Below the pieces are notes generated by a model. It did no database searches. It saw nothing but the letters and a program-made list of their open reading frames with translations, and was not told the origin of the DNA. Below are positions 49,479-57,567 of a stretch of DNA of 64,000 nucleotides, piece by piece. A program made the translations under genes and the position numbers. The first letter of the stretch is position 1; every line of letters begins with the position of its first letter. The stretch comes from Modestobacter sp. VKM Ac-2985 (lineage in GTDB: Bacteria > Actinomycetota > Actinomycetes > Mycobacteriales > Geodermatophilaceae), in the NCBI RefSeq assembly GCF_026967925.1, contig NZ_JAPVBI010000001.1, positions 744,001-808,000 of the forward strand. The letters run 5' to 3'.

Positions 49479-50390
49479 ATGCGGATCACCCAGCGCTCGC
49501 TCGTCGTCACCGCCCTCCAGGGCATCGACAGCAACCGGGCGGCCATCTCGAAGCTGCAGGCGCAGCTGACGTCGGGCAAGACCATCAACAAGCCCTCCGA
49601 CGACCCCACCGGCACGAACGCCGCGATGCAGACCCGCCAGGAGCTCGCCGGCGCCGCGCAGTACGCCCGGAACATCAGCGACGGGATCGGCCTGCTCGAC
49701 GCGACGGACTCCGCCCTGCAGAACATGATCAAGCAGGTGCAGAACGTCCGGGCGAAGACGGTGGCCGGCCTCAACGACGGCGCCCTGTCCGGTCCCTCCC
49801 GTGCCGCGTACCAGACCGAGGTCGCCGGGATCCGGCAGAGCCTGCTGGGTCTGGCGAACACCACGGTCCAGGGCGTGCCCGTCTTCGGCGGGGTGACGAG
49901 CGGGTCGACGGCCTACGACGTCACGACCGGCGCGTACCAGGGCTTCGGTGGCACGACGGTGCCGCCGGTGCCGGTGATCCCGGTCAACCGCCAGGTGTCC
50001 GACGCCGACACCATCCGGGTCGATCTGACCGGGCCGGAGGCCTTCGGGGACCCGGCGACCGGTGACCTGTTCTCCGTCGTCCAGTCCATCGCCACCGACC
50101 TGGTCGACGACCCGGCCGCCCTCGCCGGGCACCTCGACGACCTGGACGCCGTGCTGAACCGCATGCTCACGGCGGCCGCGGACATCGGGACGCGCACCAA
50201 CCGGATCGAGACGGCACAGCAGGTGAACAAGGACCTGGAGCTGTCGCTGACCAGCCGGTCCGCGGTCATCGAGAACGTGGACCTGCCCAAGACGATCATG
50301 AACCTGCAGATGCAGCAGGTCGGTTACGAGGCCGCGCTGGGGGCCACCGCGAAGGCCATCCAGCCCACTCTGCTGGACTTCTTGCGCTGA
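49479..50390 (+). CDS. flgL: Hook-filament junction protein FlgL
   Basis: A 303-residue HAP3 protein: 'MRITQRSLVVTALQGI', 'LQAQLTSGKTINKPSDDPTGT' and 'ARNISDGIGLLDATDSALQNM' are typical. It begins 4 nt after flgK and ends 'QVGYEAALGATAKAIQPTLLDFLR'. Hairpins at 50395-50427 and 50442-50469 follow. Confidence 0.95.
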   Translation: MRITQRSLVVTALQGIDSNRAAISKLQAQLTSGKTINKPSDDPTGTNAAMQTRQELAGAAQYARNISDGIGLLDATDSALQNMIKQVQNVRAKTVAGLNDGALSGPSRAAYQTEVAGIRQSLLGLANTTVQGVPVFGGVTSGSTAYDVTTGAYQGFGGTTVPPVPVIPVNRQVSDADTIRVDLTGPEAFGDPATGDLFSVVQSIATDLVDDPAALAGHLDDLDAVLNRMLTAAADIGTRTNRIETAQQVNKDLELSLTSRSAVIENVDLPKTIMNLQMQQVGYEAALGATAKAIQPTLLDFLR

Positions 50391-50394
50391 TCGT

Positions 50395-50427
50395 CGGCAG
50401 GTGGCCCTTTCCGCGGCCCACCTGCCG
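50395..50427 (+). terminator. Hairpin after flgL
   Basis: Perfect 10-bp stem CGGCAGGTGG/CCACCTGCCG (50395-50404 with 50418-50427), 13-nt loop, starting 4 nt after the flgL stop. No T-tract. Probably ends or reduces transcription into csrA. Confidence 0.55.
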
Positions 50428-50441
50428 AGAGAACAGGAGCA

Positions 50442-50469
50442 GGGCGTGCCCACCCGGGTGGGCACGCCC
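50442..50469. repeat. 28-bp perfect palindrome in csrA leader
   Basis: Two 14-bp halves are exact reverse complements without a spacer; the centre is CCCGGG. It lies 62 nt before the csrA ATG, close after the flgL hairpin. It could be a second terminator stem or an operator for a csrA promoter. Confidence 0.7.
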
Positions 50470-50531
50470 GGTCCCGCCGACCGGCGGGGCGATGCCACGG
50501 ACGGCCCACACGAACCCATGGAGGGGTACCC

Positions 50532-50780
50532 ATGCTCACTCTCACCCGCAGCGTCGGCGAGAGCATCCGGATCGGCGAGGACATCGAGGTCTACGTCGTC
50601 GAGGTCCGCGGCGGGACCGTGCGGCTGGGCTTCAAGGCCCCCCGCGAGGTGACGATCCACCGCGAAGAGGTCTACCGGCAGATCGCCGAGGCGCAGAGCC
50701 TGGCCGCCGAGGTGGCCGCAGATGCGCTGGCCGCGTTGTCGGCATTTGCACCAGGGCCGGACCAGTCGACTGTCAAGTAG
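50532..50780 (+). CDS. csrA: Carbon storage regulator CsrA
   Basis: An 82-residue RNA-binding dimer. 'MLTLTRSVGESIRIGEDIEVYVV' and 'VRLGFKAPREVTIHREEVYRQI' are the full CsrA core with the key Arg residue near 44 retained; ~20 residues are added at the C-terminus. In flagellated Gram-positives CsrA blocks flagellin mRNA and is held by FliW, usually encoded beside it; no fliW is seen in this window. GGAGG lies inside a small stem CATGG/CCATG (50517-50521, 50530-50534) covering the start codon, suggesting self-control. Confidence 0.95.
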   Translation: MLTLTRSVGESIRIGEDIEVYVVEVRGGTVRLGFKAPREVTIHREEVYRQIAEAQSLAAEVAADALAALSAFAPGPDQSTVK

Positions 50781-50922
50781 TGCCACAGGGGTAGTCAATA
50801 CGCCGCAATAACAGCTCACCCCAGCCGTCACAGTAGTCACAGGGCGGCGAGTCTCGCCGTCGGCGGCCTCGATCGTGCGCAAGTCTCTCCCCACAGCACC
50901 ACGGTTACAGGGGGAGACGAAC
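50781..50922. other. Leader of the 197-residue unknown gene
   Basis: A 142-nt gap with lower GC than its surroundings. It holds a small stem GGCGA-GTC-TCGCC and short repeats of TAGTCA. No clear two-box promoter of the flagellar type is found. GGGGAG at 50911-50916 is the ribosome site of the next gene. Confidence 0.4.
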
Positions 50923-51516
50923 ATGGAACTCAGCGCACTCGCATCGGGCCTGGCACACGGCGTCGAGCTGTCGGTCGACCTGCGCGTCGGGCCGTCCGGC
51001 GCCGACGACCTGCGTCCCTGTGATGCCGTCGACGGCTTCTCCGGTGAGCCGGCTGCCGCGGCCTGGTCGGAGACGGTGGTCGTGCACGTCCAACTGCGCC
51101 CCCGTCGGCCGGCCACCCGCCGGTGCCTCGCCGCCCTCACGGGGCTGGCCGCCCGGCACGAGTCGGTGGCCTTCGCGCTGACCGGCCTCAGCGGCGACGA
51201 CCGCGCCGTCCGGATCACCGTGGGCGTCGAGCTCGGCCCGCGCGAGCTGATCGCGAAGTTCTCCGACCAGGCGCAGGCCGCCTACGCCTTCGTGGACGGG
51301 CTCTTCACCGACCTCTACGACTTCATGCCGGTGTACGTCGCCGAGCCGAACGAGGTCGAGCGCGCAGCGGCCGCCGGTGTGCTCGAGGCCGTCGAGACGC
51401 CCCGGCCCCGCATGCCGGCGCCGCGGGTCCCGGCCCCGCGCATCCCCTCGCCCCGCCGTCCCTCCGGTGACAGCGTCCACGCCCCTGCCCGCCGCGGGGT
51501 GCCCGCCCTCGTCTGA
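50923..51516 (+). CDS. Unknown protein after csrA
   Basis: A 197-residue soluble protein, not recognised. ATG at 50923 has GGGGAG 7 nt upstream. It has a mixed alpha/beta pattern for about 150 residues ('ETVVVHVQLRPRRPATRRCLAAL', 'DRAVRITVGVELGPRELIAKF', 'AAYAFVDGLFTDLYDFMPVYV') and a Pro/Arg-rich tail with repeated PAPR-type units. No signal peptide or helix. Its place between csrA and a sigma-like gene suggests a regulatory or flagellar link. Confidence 0.6.
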   Translation: MELSALASGLAHGVELSVDLRVGPSGADDLRPCDAVDGFSGEPAAAAWSETVVVHVQLRPRRPATRRCLAALTGLAARHESVAFALTGLSGDDRAVRITVGVELGPRELIAKFSDQAQAAYAFVDGLFTDLYDFMPVYVAEPNEVERAAAAGVLEAVETPRPRMPAPRVPAPRIPSPRRPSGDSVHAPARRGVPALV

Positions 51517-51619
51517 GGCCGGACGCCGTCGGCCCACCGTGGCCGGCTCCCCGCTCGCTGCCGCAGCACCCCAGGCACGCCCCACCCCAGCCCACCTGCA
51601 CTTCCCCTCAGGAGGACCG

Positions 51620-52717
51620 GTGTCCCAGGACATGCTCACCACCCAGCTCGCCACCGACCCCGCCCGGACCCGTGAGCCGCTCGTCTTCGGCGGCCTCACC
51701 GAGGCCGAGGGCTGGGCGCTGGCCCCGATCACCCCCCGCGACCGGGTGCACTTCCGCACCGACCGGGAGCTGCCGCTGGACACCTTCCGGGCGGCCCTGC
51801 CGGCCGAGGTCACGGTGACCTACGACGAGGGCGACGGCCTGTACCGGGTCGACGGCGAGACCGGGACGGCCGAGGAGCTCGCCGGACTGATCCGGGCCTG
51901 GTGCGGCACCGAGGGCTACGCGACGGTCGGGCTGCGGCCGGAGACCGGCGTGCGCCGCCGGGCGCCCCGCGACCTGCCCGCCGCCTTCCTCGACGGGCTG
52001 TGCCGGCACTACTGCCGGGTCAGCCTCAAGCGCCTGCAGCGGAACATGAGCACGATCCGGCTGCACCTGCCCGACAACGACGACGTCGACCAGCAGGTGG
52101 CCGAGTGGGTGCTGAAGGCGGTGAGCCAGTACGACGAGACCAAGTCCGTCCCCTTCGGCGCCTTCCTGGCGACCCAGCTCTCCAAGTGGGTCCACGACCT
52201 GGGACGCAACGCCTACGGCCGGACCGCGGCGGACACGGAGAACAAGCAGCAGAAGGCGGTGGCCGCGTTCACCGCGGAGCACCAGCGCCGGCCCAGCGAG
52301 AAGGAGCTGGCTGCCTACATGGGCCAGAGCGTGGCCACGCTGCGCCGCAACTCCCAGACCGTCGCCACCCTGAACGGTCTGCGCAACCTGCAGTCCCTGG
52401 ACGGCGGGGCGGACACGGTGGAGTTCGTGGTCCCCGACAGCGCCGAGGTGCCCGACGAGATCATGGGCGAGGCCGAGCAGAGCCTGCTGTCGCACGCCCT
52501 GACCGCCGCATGCGCCCCCGACCCGACGGCCCGGCGGGACCAGCGGGCGGCCCAGCCGAACGTGCTGGGCTGGGCGACCTGGTACCTGACGACCTGGGGC
52601 GGGCAGACCAAGACGCAGCTGTCGGCCGACCTGGGCACGTCGGTGCGCAACATGAACGTGCACGCCGATCGTGCCGAGAAGGCCCTCAAGGACCGTCTCT
52701 CCGAGCTGGGCGGCTGA
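51620..52717 (+). CDS. Divergent sigma-70-like protein with N-terminal extension
   Basis: A 365-residue protein. GTG 51620 has AGGAGG at 51610-51615. Residues ~1-125 are not recognised. From ~145 a region-2-like segment appears ('VAEWVLKAVSQYDETKSVPFGAFLATQLSKWVHDLGR'), then a region-3-like helix-turn-helix ('RRPSEKELAAYMGQSVATLRRN') and, at the C-terminus, a region-4-like one ('TKTQLSADLGTSVRNMNVHADRAEKAL'). It may be an alternative sigma factor, or a sigma-derived regulator since promoter -10 contact residues are degenerate. Its proximity to csrA and flgL suggests a motility role. Confidence 0.65.
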   Translation: MSQDMLTTQLATDPARTREPLVFGGLTEAEGWALAPITPRDRVHFRTDRELPLDTFRAALPAEVTVTYDEGDGLYRVDGETGTAEELAGLIRAWCGTEGYATVGLRPETGVRRRAPRDLPAAFLDGLCRHYCRVSLKRLQRNMSTIRLHLPDNDDVDQQVAEWVLKAVSQYDETKSVPFGAFLATQLSKWVHDLGRNAYGRTAADTENKQQKAVAAFTAEHQRRPSEKELAAYMGQSVATLRRNSQTVATLNGLRNLQSLDGGADTVEFVVPDSAEVPDEIMGEAEQSLLSHALTAACAPDPTARRDQRAAQPNVLGWATWYLTTWGGQTKTQLSADLGTSVRNMNVHADRAEKALKDRLSELGG

Positions 52718-52793
52718 GCTCGCCGGGCCGCCGGCACGTGCGGCGGCTCGGTGTCCGGGAGCTGGCGACGGTGGGCGGAAAAGGTTGCGATCC

Positions 52794-52823
52794 GGGTCCA
52801 TCGGGCCTCTCACCTGCCGATAT
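52794..52823 (+). promoter_or_regulatory. Flagellar sigma-type promoter for 52.9-54.0 kb gene pair
   Basis: GGGTC (52794-52798), 17 nt, GCCGATAT (52816-52823). The second box is close to the classical sigma-28 -10 (GCCGATAA). The next gene starts 84 nt downstream. Confidence 0.6.
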
Positions 52824-52907
52824 CCAAGTCGTGAACGCGCCGGAGCCCACTCGCCGCACTGCGCGGGCCGGTCGTCCGGTCGGGGCCCAGCGCCCGGCGG
52901 TGGGGGA

Positions 52908-53255
52908 GTGAGCGGCCCCCCGGCCGAGGACCCGGCGCAGGCGGTCCTGGTGCCGCACTGGTTGAGCAGCCCGGACCGGCTGGAGGTCGAGCGGGCGGTG
53001 CGCGCCGCGCTCGACGGCGGACCGCTGCACCCGGTCGCCGCCGTCCACCTGGGCGAGGTGCTCACCGAGCTGCACGTGGCCGCCGCCCGCGAGGTCGTCT
53101 GGCCCGCGCCCACCGCGCGCGTCCGCCGGGCCACCGGCTGGTCCGACGACGTCGTCCCGGTGCGGCTGTCCGCCGTCGAACTGGCGAGCGTCTTGTCCCT
53201 GCCCGGTCTGGCGACCGTGGCCCGAGAAGCCCTGACCGGAGGTCGCAGCGCATGA
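52908..53255 (+). CDS. Unknown small protein, likely flagellar regulon
   Basis: A 115-residue soluble protein with no recognised domain: 'SSPDRLEVERAVRAALDGGPL', 'VAAVHLGEVLTELHVAAAREVVW', 'VVPVRLSAVELASVLSL'. GTG 52908 is preceded by a G-rich ribosome site almost touching it. Its stop overlaps the ATG of the following gene (ATGA). The sigma-28-like promoter upstream ties the pair to motility. Confidence 0.55.
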   Translation: MSGPPAEDPAQAVLVPHWLSSPDRLEVERAVRAALDGGPLHPVAAVHLGEVLTELHVAAAREVVWPAPTARVRRATGWSDDVVPVRLSAVELASVLSLPGLATVAREALTGGRSA

Positions 53256-54013
53256 CCGGAGCGCTCTTCGGCACCCCTGCCGGGCTCCTGCAGAGACTGA
53301 ACCGGGCCGAGGTCCGGGTGCCCGACGTGTGGGCGGCCGTGGAGCTGCTGGCCGACCGGGGCGTCCACCCGGACCTGGAGCTCGGCGTCCTGGACGGGAC
53401 GGGCCGCGGCCCGATGCTGGTGCTGGACGACACCGGTCGTCGCACCCGCGTCCTGCTCGCCGAGCTCGCCGCGGAGATGACCCGGGCCCGGGTGCCCGTG
53501 ACGGCCGAGTCGGTCGCCACCGCGCTGGGTGCCTGGCTCGCCCGCCGCCCGGTGCCCGACCCGGTCGCCCTGGCCACCGGCGTCGCCGTCCTGGACTGGT
53601 CCGACGCCCGGCACACCGCGCTGGGCTGGCGGGTGGTGGTCGCCCGCGAGCAGCTGCTCGTGCCCTGGCGCCCGTCCCGCACCGCGACGCTGCCCCTGGT
53701 CCACCGGGTGCGCTCGGCGGCGCTGGGCCGCGCCGCGATCGTCCGGACCGCGCTCCGGGTCGAGGGCCCGGTGGGCCTGTGGACCTCGACGAGCGTCCCC
53801 GGCGTGGACACCGCGGTGCTGGTGCGCCCCGAGGAGCTGCTCGTCGAGATGGCCACCGCGGGGCTGCGGCTGCACGACATGCACGTCGTCGTCACCCCGC
53901 ACCGGCCGGTCGCCTGCGCGGACGCCGCCGTGGCGCGCCGGCTGGTGGCGGAGGCGACCGATGCCTGCGCCACCCTGCCGTGGCAGGAGCTGGCCGACCT
54001 CGGCTGGGCCTGA
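53252..54013 (+). CDS. Unknown protein, translationally coupled to preceding gene
   Basis: A 253-residue soluble protein, not recognised. The N-terminal part is helical ('GLLQRLNRAEVRVPDVWAAVELLADRG'), followed by alternating strands ('GPMLVLDDTGRRTRVLLAEL', 'GWRVVVAREQLLVPW', 'VDTAVLVRPEELLVEM', 'DMHVVVTPHRPVAC'). No catalytic motif stands out. ATGA overlap with the 115-residue gene implies joint function. It converges on the peptidase gene, 23 nt apart. Confidence 0.6.
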   Translation: MTGALFGTPAGLLQRLNRAEVRVPDVWAAVELLADRGVHPDLELGVLDGTGRGPMLVLDDTGRRTRVLLAELAAEMTRARVPVTAESVATALGAWLARRPVPDPVALATGVAVLDWSDARHTALGWRVVVAREQLLVPWRPSRTATLPLVHRVRSAALGRAAIVRTALRVEGPVGLWTSTSVPGVDTAVLVRPEELLVEMATAGLRLHDMHVVVTPHRPVACADAAVARRLVAEATDACATLPWQELADLGWA

Positions 54014-54036
54014 CCCGCTGGGTGGTCCTCGGCTCC

Positions 54037-55986
54037 TCAGCCCAGGTCGCCGTACTCCCAGTGCCACGGCTCCGGGTTCTGCCCGCCCGAGCGTGCCCAG
54101 TCCGGCTGCAGCCAGCCGAAGTGTCCCGCGGTGAGCTGCATCCACGCCGTCTGCGCGGTGCCGAACGCGTTGATCCCCCCGCACAGGTCGACCGCCAGGG
54201 CCCAGCCGTGGTTGGAGGTCCCCGGCACCGCGGTGATCCGCGGCTTCCGGTGGTGGACGTCGACCTGTGCGTCGAGGGACCGGTAGGAGTCGGTGATGCA
54301 CAGCGGGGCGCCGAAGGCCTGCGCGTAGGCCGCGGACATCGCCCGGTAGGCGGCCGCCGCGTCACAGCGCAGCCGGTGCCCCCCGCCGATCGAGCAGAGC
54401 TGGTCGGCCGGGATCTGTCCGTTGGCCCAACCGCCCCAGGCGCCGGTCACCGGACCCGGAGTGCTCCCCGGTGCCGGCAGCGGCGCACTGCACGTCGCCG
54501 AGACCGGGCCGGTGACCGGGACCTGCGCGGGCGTGGCCGGCGGCACCGTCACGCGGACGGCGGTGCTCAGGTCGGACAGCTCGCGCACCGCCACCTGCCC
54601 CTGGTCCGAGGAGGCGGAGAGCACGCTGGTGCCGCCCAGGTACAGGCCGACGTCGTCCAGCCCGCTGCGCGGGTCGGTGCTGAACACCAGGTCGCCCACC
54701 TGCAGCTGGCCGGCCGGGACCGGGGTGCCCGACGCCCACTGCCCGGGCAGGTCGGCGGGCAGCCCGATGCCGCCCTGCGCCCACGCGGTCGCGGCGAACC
54801 CACCACAGCCGTAGCCGTCGGGTCCCTGCTGCCCGACCAGGTAGGGCTTGCCGAGCTGGGCGAAGCCGGCGCTGACCGCAGCGACGGTCTCGGCGGAGAG
54901 CACGGTCAGCGTGCCCCCGGCCGCGTAGGTGGTGGCGGTGCCGGGCACCGGCGCGCCCGTGGCGTCGCGCAGCGCGGCGAGGCCGGTCGGCAGCGCACCG
55001 GGGTCGGTCAGGTCCGCGGCGGGGGGCGGGGTGACCCCGGCGGCAGCCAGCCGTCCCAGGTGGTCCTGCCAGCCGGCCAGCGCGGCGGTGTTGCGCGCCT
55101 GCTGGTCGGCCGCGGCGGCGCTGGTCGACAGCGCGGCCCACTGGGCGCTCACGGTCGGGTCGAGGTCGGCGACGATCGTGCGGACCTCGGCGAGCACGTC
55201 GGCGGCCCGGCCGCGCGCCTGCGCCGCGGCCGCCTCGGCCGCTGCGGCGGTGTCGGTGTGCTGCGCCGCCTGCACGGCAGCCAGGGCGGCGCGGGCGACC
55301 GAGCGGTCCTGCCGCTCGGCCAGCTGCTCGGCCAGGCCCTGCACGTGCAGGACGTCGGAGGTCGACCCGGGCTGGTGCAGGGAGAGCTGTGCCAGCGGCC
55401 AGCGCTCCTCCGGGTTGCGTCGGTACGCGGTGGCCGCGTGCGCACCGACGGCAGCCCGGTCGGCGGTGACCCTGGCCAGGGCGGCCGCGCCGGTGTCGCG
55501 GGCCTGCTGTGCCTGGTCGTCGAGCGCATCCGCCTCGGCCAGCGCGGCCCGGTGGCGCGCGGCCGCGTCCGCGAGGGTGGCGGCGATGGCTGCCACCTCA
55601 CCGGCGGCGGCTGGTGCGGGCACCTGGCCGGCCTCGGTGGGCGGCTGGGCGCTGACGGCCAGGACGCCGATCAGGGCCAGCGTCGCACCGCCGACGACGG
55701 CCAGGCGGTGCCACCAGCGCCGGGGATCACCGGGGGTGCGGCCGCGCGCGGGTCGGCGGGTGGCCGGAGCCGGCCGGCGGCCGGCGGGGACGGTCTTCCG
55801 CCCCGTCGTCTGGCGGGCCTGGGGAGTGCCGACCGCGGGCTTCCTCGCGGGCGTCTTCCGGGCGGGGACCTGCTGGGCGGGGGCCTTCCGTGCGGGGGCC
55901 TTCCGCACCGGGGCCGTCCGGGGGGGCTGGCCGGTGGAGCGGGCACGGGGCCGCGGCGCAGGAGCCTGCGCGCGTGCTGCAGACAC
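54037..55986 (-). CDS. Secreted wall peptidase: coiled coil + NlpC/P60-like + VanY-type carboxypeptidase
   Basis: A 649-residue envelope protein. A basic Pro/Arg/Lys-rich tail (residues 1-90) precedes one helix (~95-113), a coiled coil (~130-310), an NlpC/P60-like domain (~355-470) and a C-terminal M15/VanY domain. In NlpC/P60 the Cys is in GYGCGGFAATAW, but the His position reads LDDVGLYLGG, with Asp for His, so this domain may be inactive. VanY zinc residues are visible in 'GTSNHGWALAVDL' and 'EPWHWEYG'. GTG 55986 has GGGGGGA upstream. Likely role: D,D- or L,D-peptide trimming. Confidence 0.85.
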   Translation of the reverse strand: MSAARAQAPAPRPRARSTGQPPRTAPVRKAPARKAPAQQVPARKTPARKPAVGTPQARQTTGRKTVPAGRRPAPATRRPARGRTPGDPRRWWHRLAVVGGATLALIGVLAVSAQPPTEAGQVPAPAAAGEVAAIAATLADAAARHRAALAEADALDDQAQQARDTGAAALARVTADRAAVGAHAATAYRRNPEERWPLAQLSLHQPGSTSDVLHVQGLAEQLAERQDRSVARAALAAVQAAQHTDTAAAAEAAAAQARGRAADVLAEVRTIVADLDPTVSAQWAALSTSAAAADQQARNTAALAGWQDHLGRLAAAGVTPPPAADLTDPGALPTGLAALRDATGAPVPGTATTYAAGGTLTVLSAETVAAVSAGFAQLGKPYLVGQQGPDGYGCGGFAATAWAQGGIGLPADLPGQWASGTPVPAGQLQVGDLVFSTDPRSGLDDVGLYLGGTSVLSASSDQGQVAVRELSDLSTAVRVTVPPATPAQVPVTGPVSATCSAPLPAPGSTPGPVTGAWGGWANGQIPADQLCSIGGGHRLRCDAAAAYRAMSAAYAQAFGAPLCITDSYRSLDAQVDVHHRKPRITAVPGTSNHGWALAVDLCGGINAFGTAQTAWMQLTAGHFGWLQPDWARSGGQNPEPWHWEYGDLG

Positions 55987-56126
55987 CGTCGTCCCCCCAG
56001 CTGCGTCGGATCGGCCCGGTCGCCAGGTGGCGTCCGTTGTCCTGATCCCATCGACGTGCCAGCCGGGCCGGTGGAGGTCCCTCACCGGTTCGGGGGGTGC
56101 AGCTCACCCCTTCGGGGGGAGACGAC

Positions 56127-56160
56127 GAGGCCCCGCCGTCCAACAGGACGGCGGGGCCTC
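56127..56160 (-). terminator. Terminator after citrate synthase gene
   Basis: Perfect 15-bp stem (56127-56141 with 56146-56160), loop AACA, 19 nt after the gltA stop. A second small CCCC-TTCG-GGGG hairpin lies at 56107-56118. Confidence 0.75.
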
Positions 56161-56179
56161 GGGTGGTGCGATCCGGCGG

Positions 56180-57481
56180 CTACCGGTTGTCGAGCTCCAC
56201 GAAGGAGCGCTCGGCCGGGCCGGTGTAGACCTGCCGCGGGCGACCGATCTTCGTGGCCGGGTCCTCGATCATCTCCCGCCACTGGGCGATCCAGCCGGGC
56301 AGCCGGCCGATCGCGAACAGCACGGTGAACATCCGGGTCGGGAAGCCCATCGCCCGGTAGATGAGGCCGGTGTAGAAGTCGACGTTCGGGTAGAGCTTGC
56401 GCTCGACGAAGTAGTCGTCGGAGAGCGCGATCTCCTCCAGCTGCCGGGCCAGGTCGAGCAGCTCGTTGTTGCCGCCCAGCTTGTCCAGCACCGTGTCGGC
56501 GGTCGCCTTCACCAGGGCCGCGCGCGGGTCGTAGTTCTTGTAGACCCGGTGCCCGAAGCCCATCAGCTTGACGCCGGGCTCCTTGTCCTTCACCCGCGCG
56601 ACGAAGCGGTTGATGTCGCCGCCGTCGGCCTTGATCGCCTCGAGCATCTCCAGCACCGACTGGTTCGCCCCGCCGTGCAGCGGGCCGAACAGCGCGTTGA
56701 TGCCGGCCGAGACGGAGGCGAACATGTTGGCCTGCGAGCTGCCGACCAGCCGGACCGTGGAGGTGGAGCAGTTCTGCTCGTGGTCGGCGTGCAGCACGAA
56801 GAGCATGTCCAGCGCCTTGACCAGCTCCGGGTCGGCCTCGTACGGCTCGGCCGGGAAGCCGAAGGTCATCCGCAGGAAGTTCTCCACCAGGCCCAGGGAG
56901 TTGTCCGGGTAGAGGAACGGCTGCCCGATCGACTTCTTGTAGGCGTAGGCGGCGATGGTCGGCAGCTTGGCCAGCAGGCGCACGGTCGACAGCTCGACCT
57001 GCTGCTGGTTGAAGGGGTCGAGCGAGTCCTGGTAGAAGGTCGACAGCGCGCTGACCGCCGAGGAGAGCACCGGCATCGGGTGCGCGTCGCGCGGGAAGCC
57101 GTTGAAGAACCCCTTGAGGTCCTCGTGCAGCAGGGTGTGCCGGCGGATCCGCTGGTCGAACTCCCCCAGCTGGTCGGCCGTCGGCAGCTCGCCGTAGATC
57201 AGCAGGTAGGAGACCTCGAGGAAGCTCGCCTTGCCGGCCAGCTGGTCGATCGGGTAACCGCGGTACCGCAGGATGCCCTGGTCGCCGTCGATGTAGGTGA
57301 TCGCCGAGGTGCAGGACGCGGTGTTCACGAACCCGATGTCCAGGGCGACCTGGCCGGTGGTGGCCAGCAGCTTGCTGGTGTCGATTCCCTCGGACCCCTC
57401 GGTCGCGGGGACGACCCGGAGCGGCAGTTCGCCGCCGGGCCAGCGCAGGGCTACGTCTGGGGTGCTCGCTGTCTCGCTCAT
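56180..57481 (-). CDS. gltA: Citrate synthase
   Basis: A 433-residue TCA-cycle enzyme joining acetyl-CoA and oxaloacetate. Catalytic blocks are present: 'LHADHEQNCSTSTVRLVGSSQANMF' with the first His, 'LFGPLHGGANQSVLEML' with the second, 'GFGHRVYKNYDPRA' with the third, and the Asp region near 'VDFYTGLIYRAMG'. Length and motifs fit the hexameric type II enzyme of bacteria. Start ATG 57481. Housekeeping gene separating motility and sugar clusters. Confidence 0.97.
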   Translation of the reverse strand: MSETASTPDVALRWPGGELPLRVVPATEGSEGIDTSKLLATTGQVALDIGFVNTASCTSAITYIDGDQGILRYRGYPIDQLAGKASFLEVSYLLIYGELPTADQLGEFDQRIRRHTLLHEDLKGFFNGFPRDAHPMPVLSSAVSALSTFYQDSLDPFNQQQVELSTVRLLAKLPTIAAYAYKKSIGQPFLYPDNSLGLVENFLRMTFGFPAEPYEADPELVKALDMLFVLHADHEQNCSTSTVRLVGSSQANMFASVSAGINALFGPLHGGANQSVLEMLEAIKADGGDINRFVARVKDKEPGVKLMGFGHRVYKNYDPRAALVKATADTVLDKLGGNNELLDLARQLEEIALSDDYFVERKLYPNVDFYTGLIYRAMGFPTRMFTVLFAIGRLPGWIAQWREMIEDPATKIGRPRQVYTGPAERSFVELDNR

Positions 57482-57567
57482 CAGTGCTGGACGCTACTGC
57501 TTCCCGGGGCCAGGAGCAGCGCGCAGGGTCCCCGTCCCGGTCCGTCGTGTCGGTTCGCGCGCGGCGA

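Noticed and set aside
55987-56126. Cyclic di-AMP (ydaO-type) riboswitch ahead of the wall peptidase
   Set aside because: The gap is short and I could not find the conserved ydaO core; only simple stems are visible.
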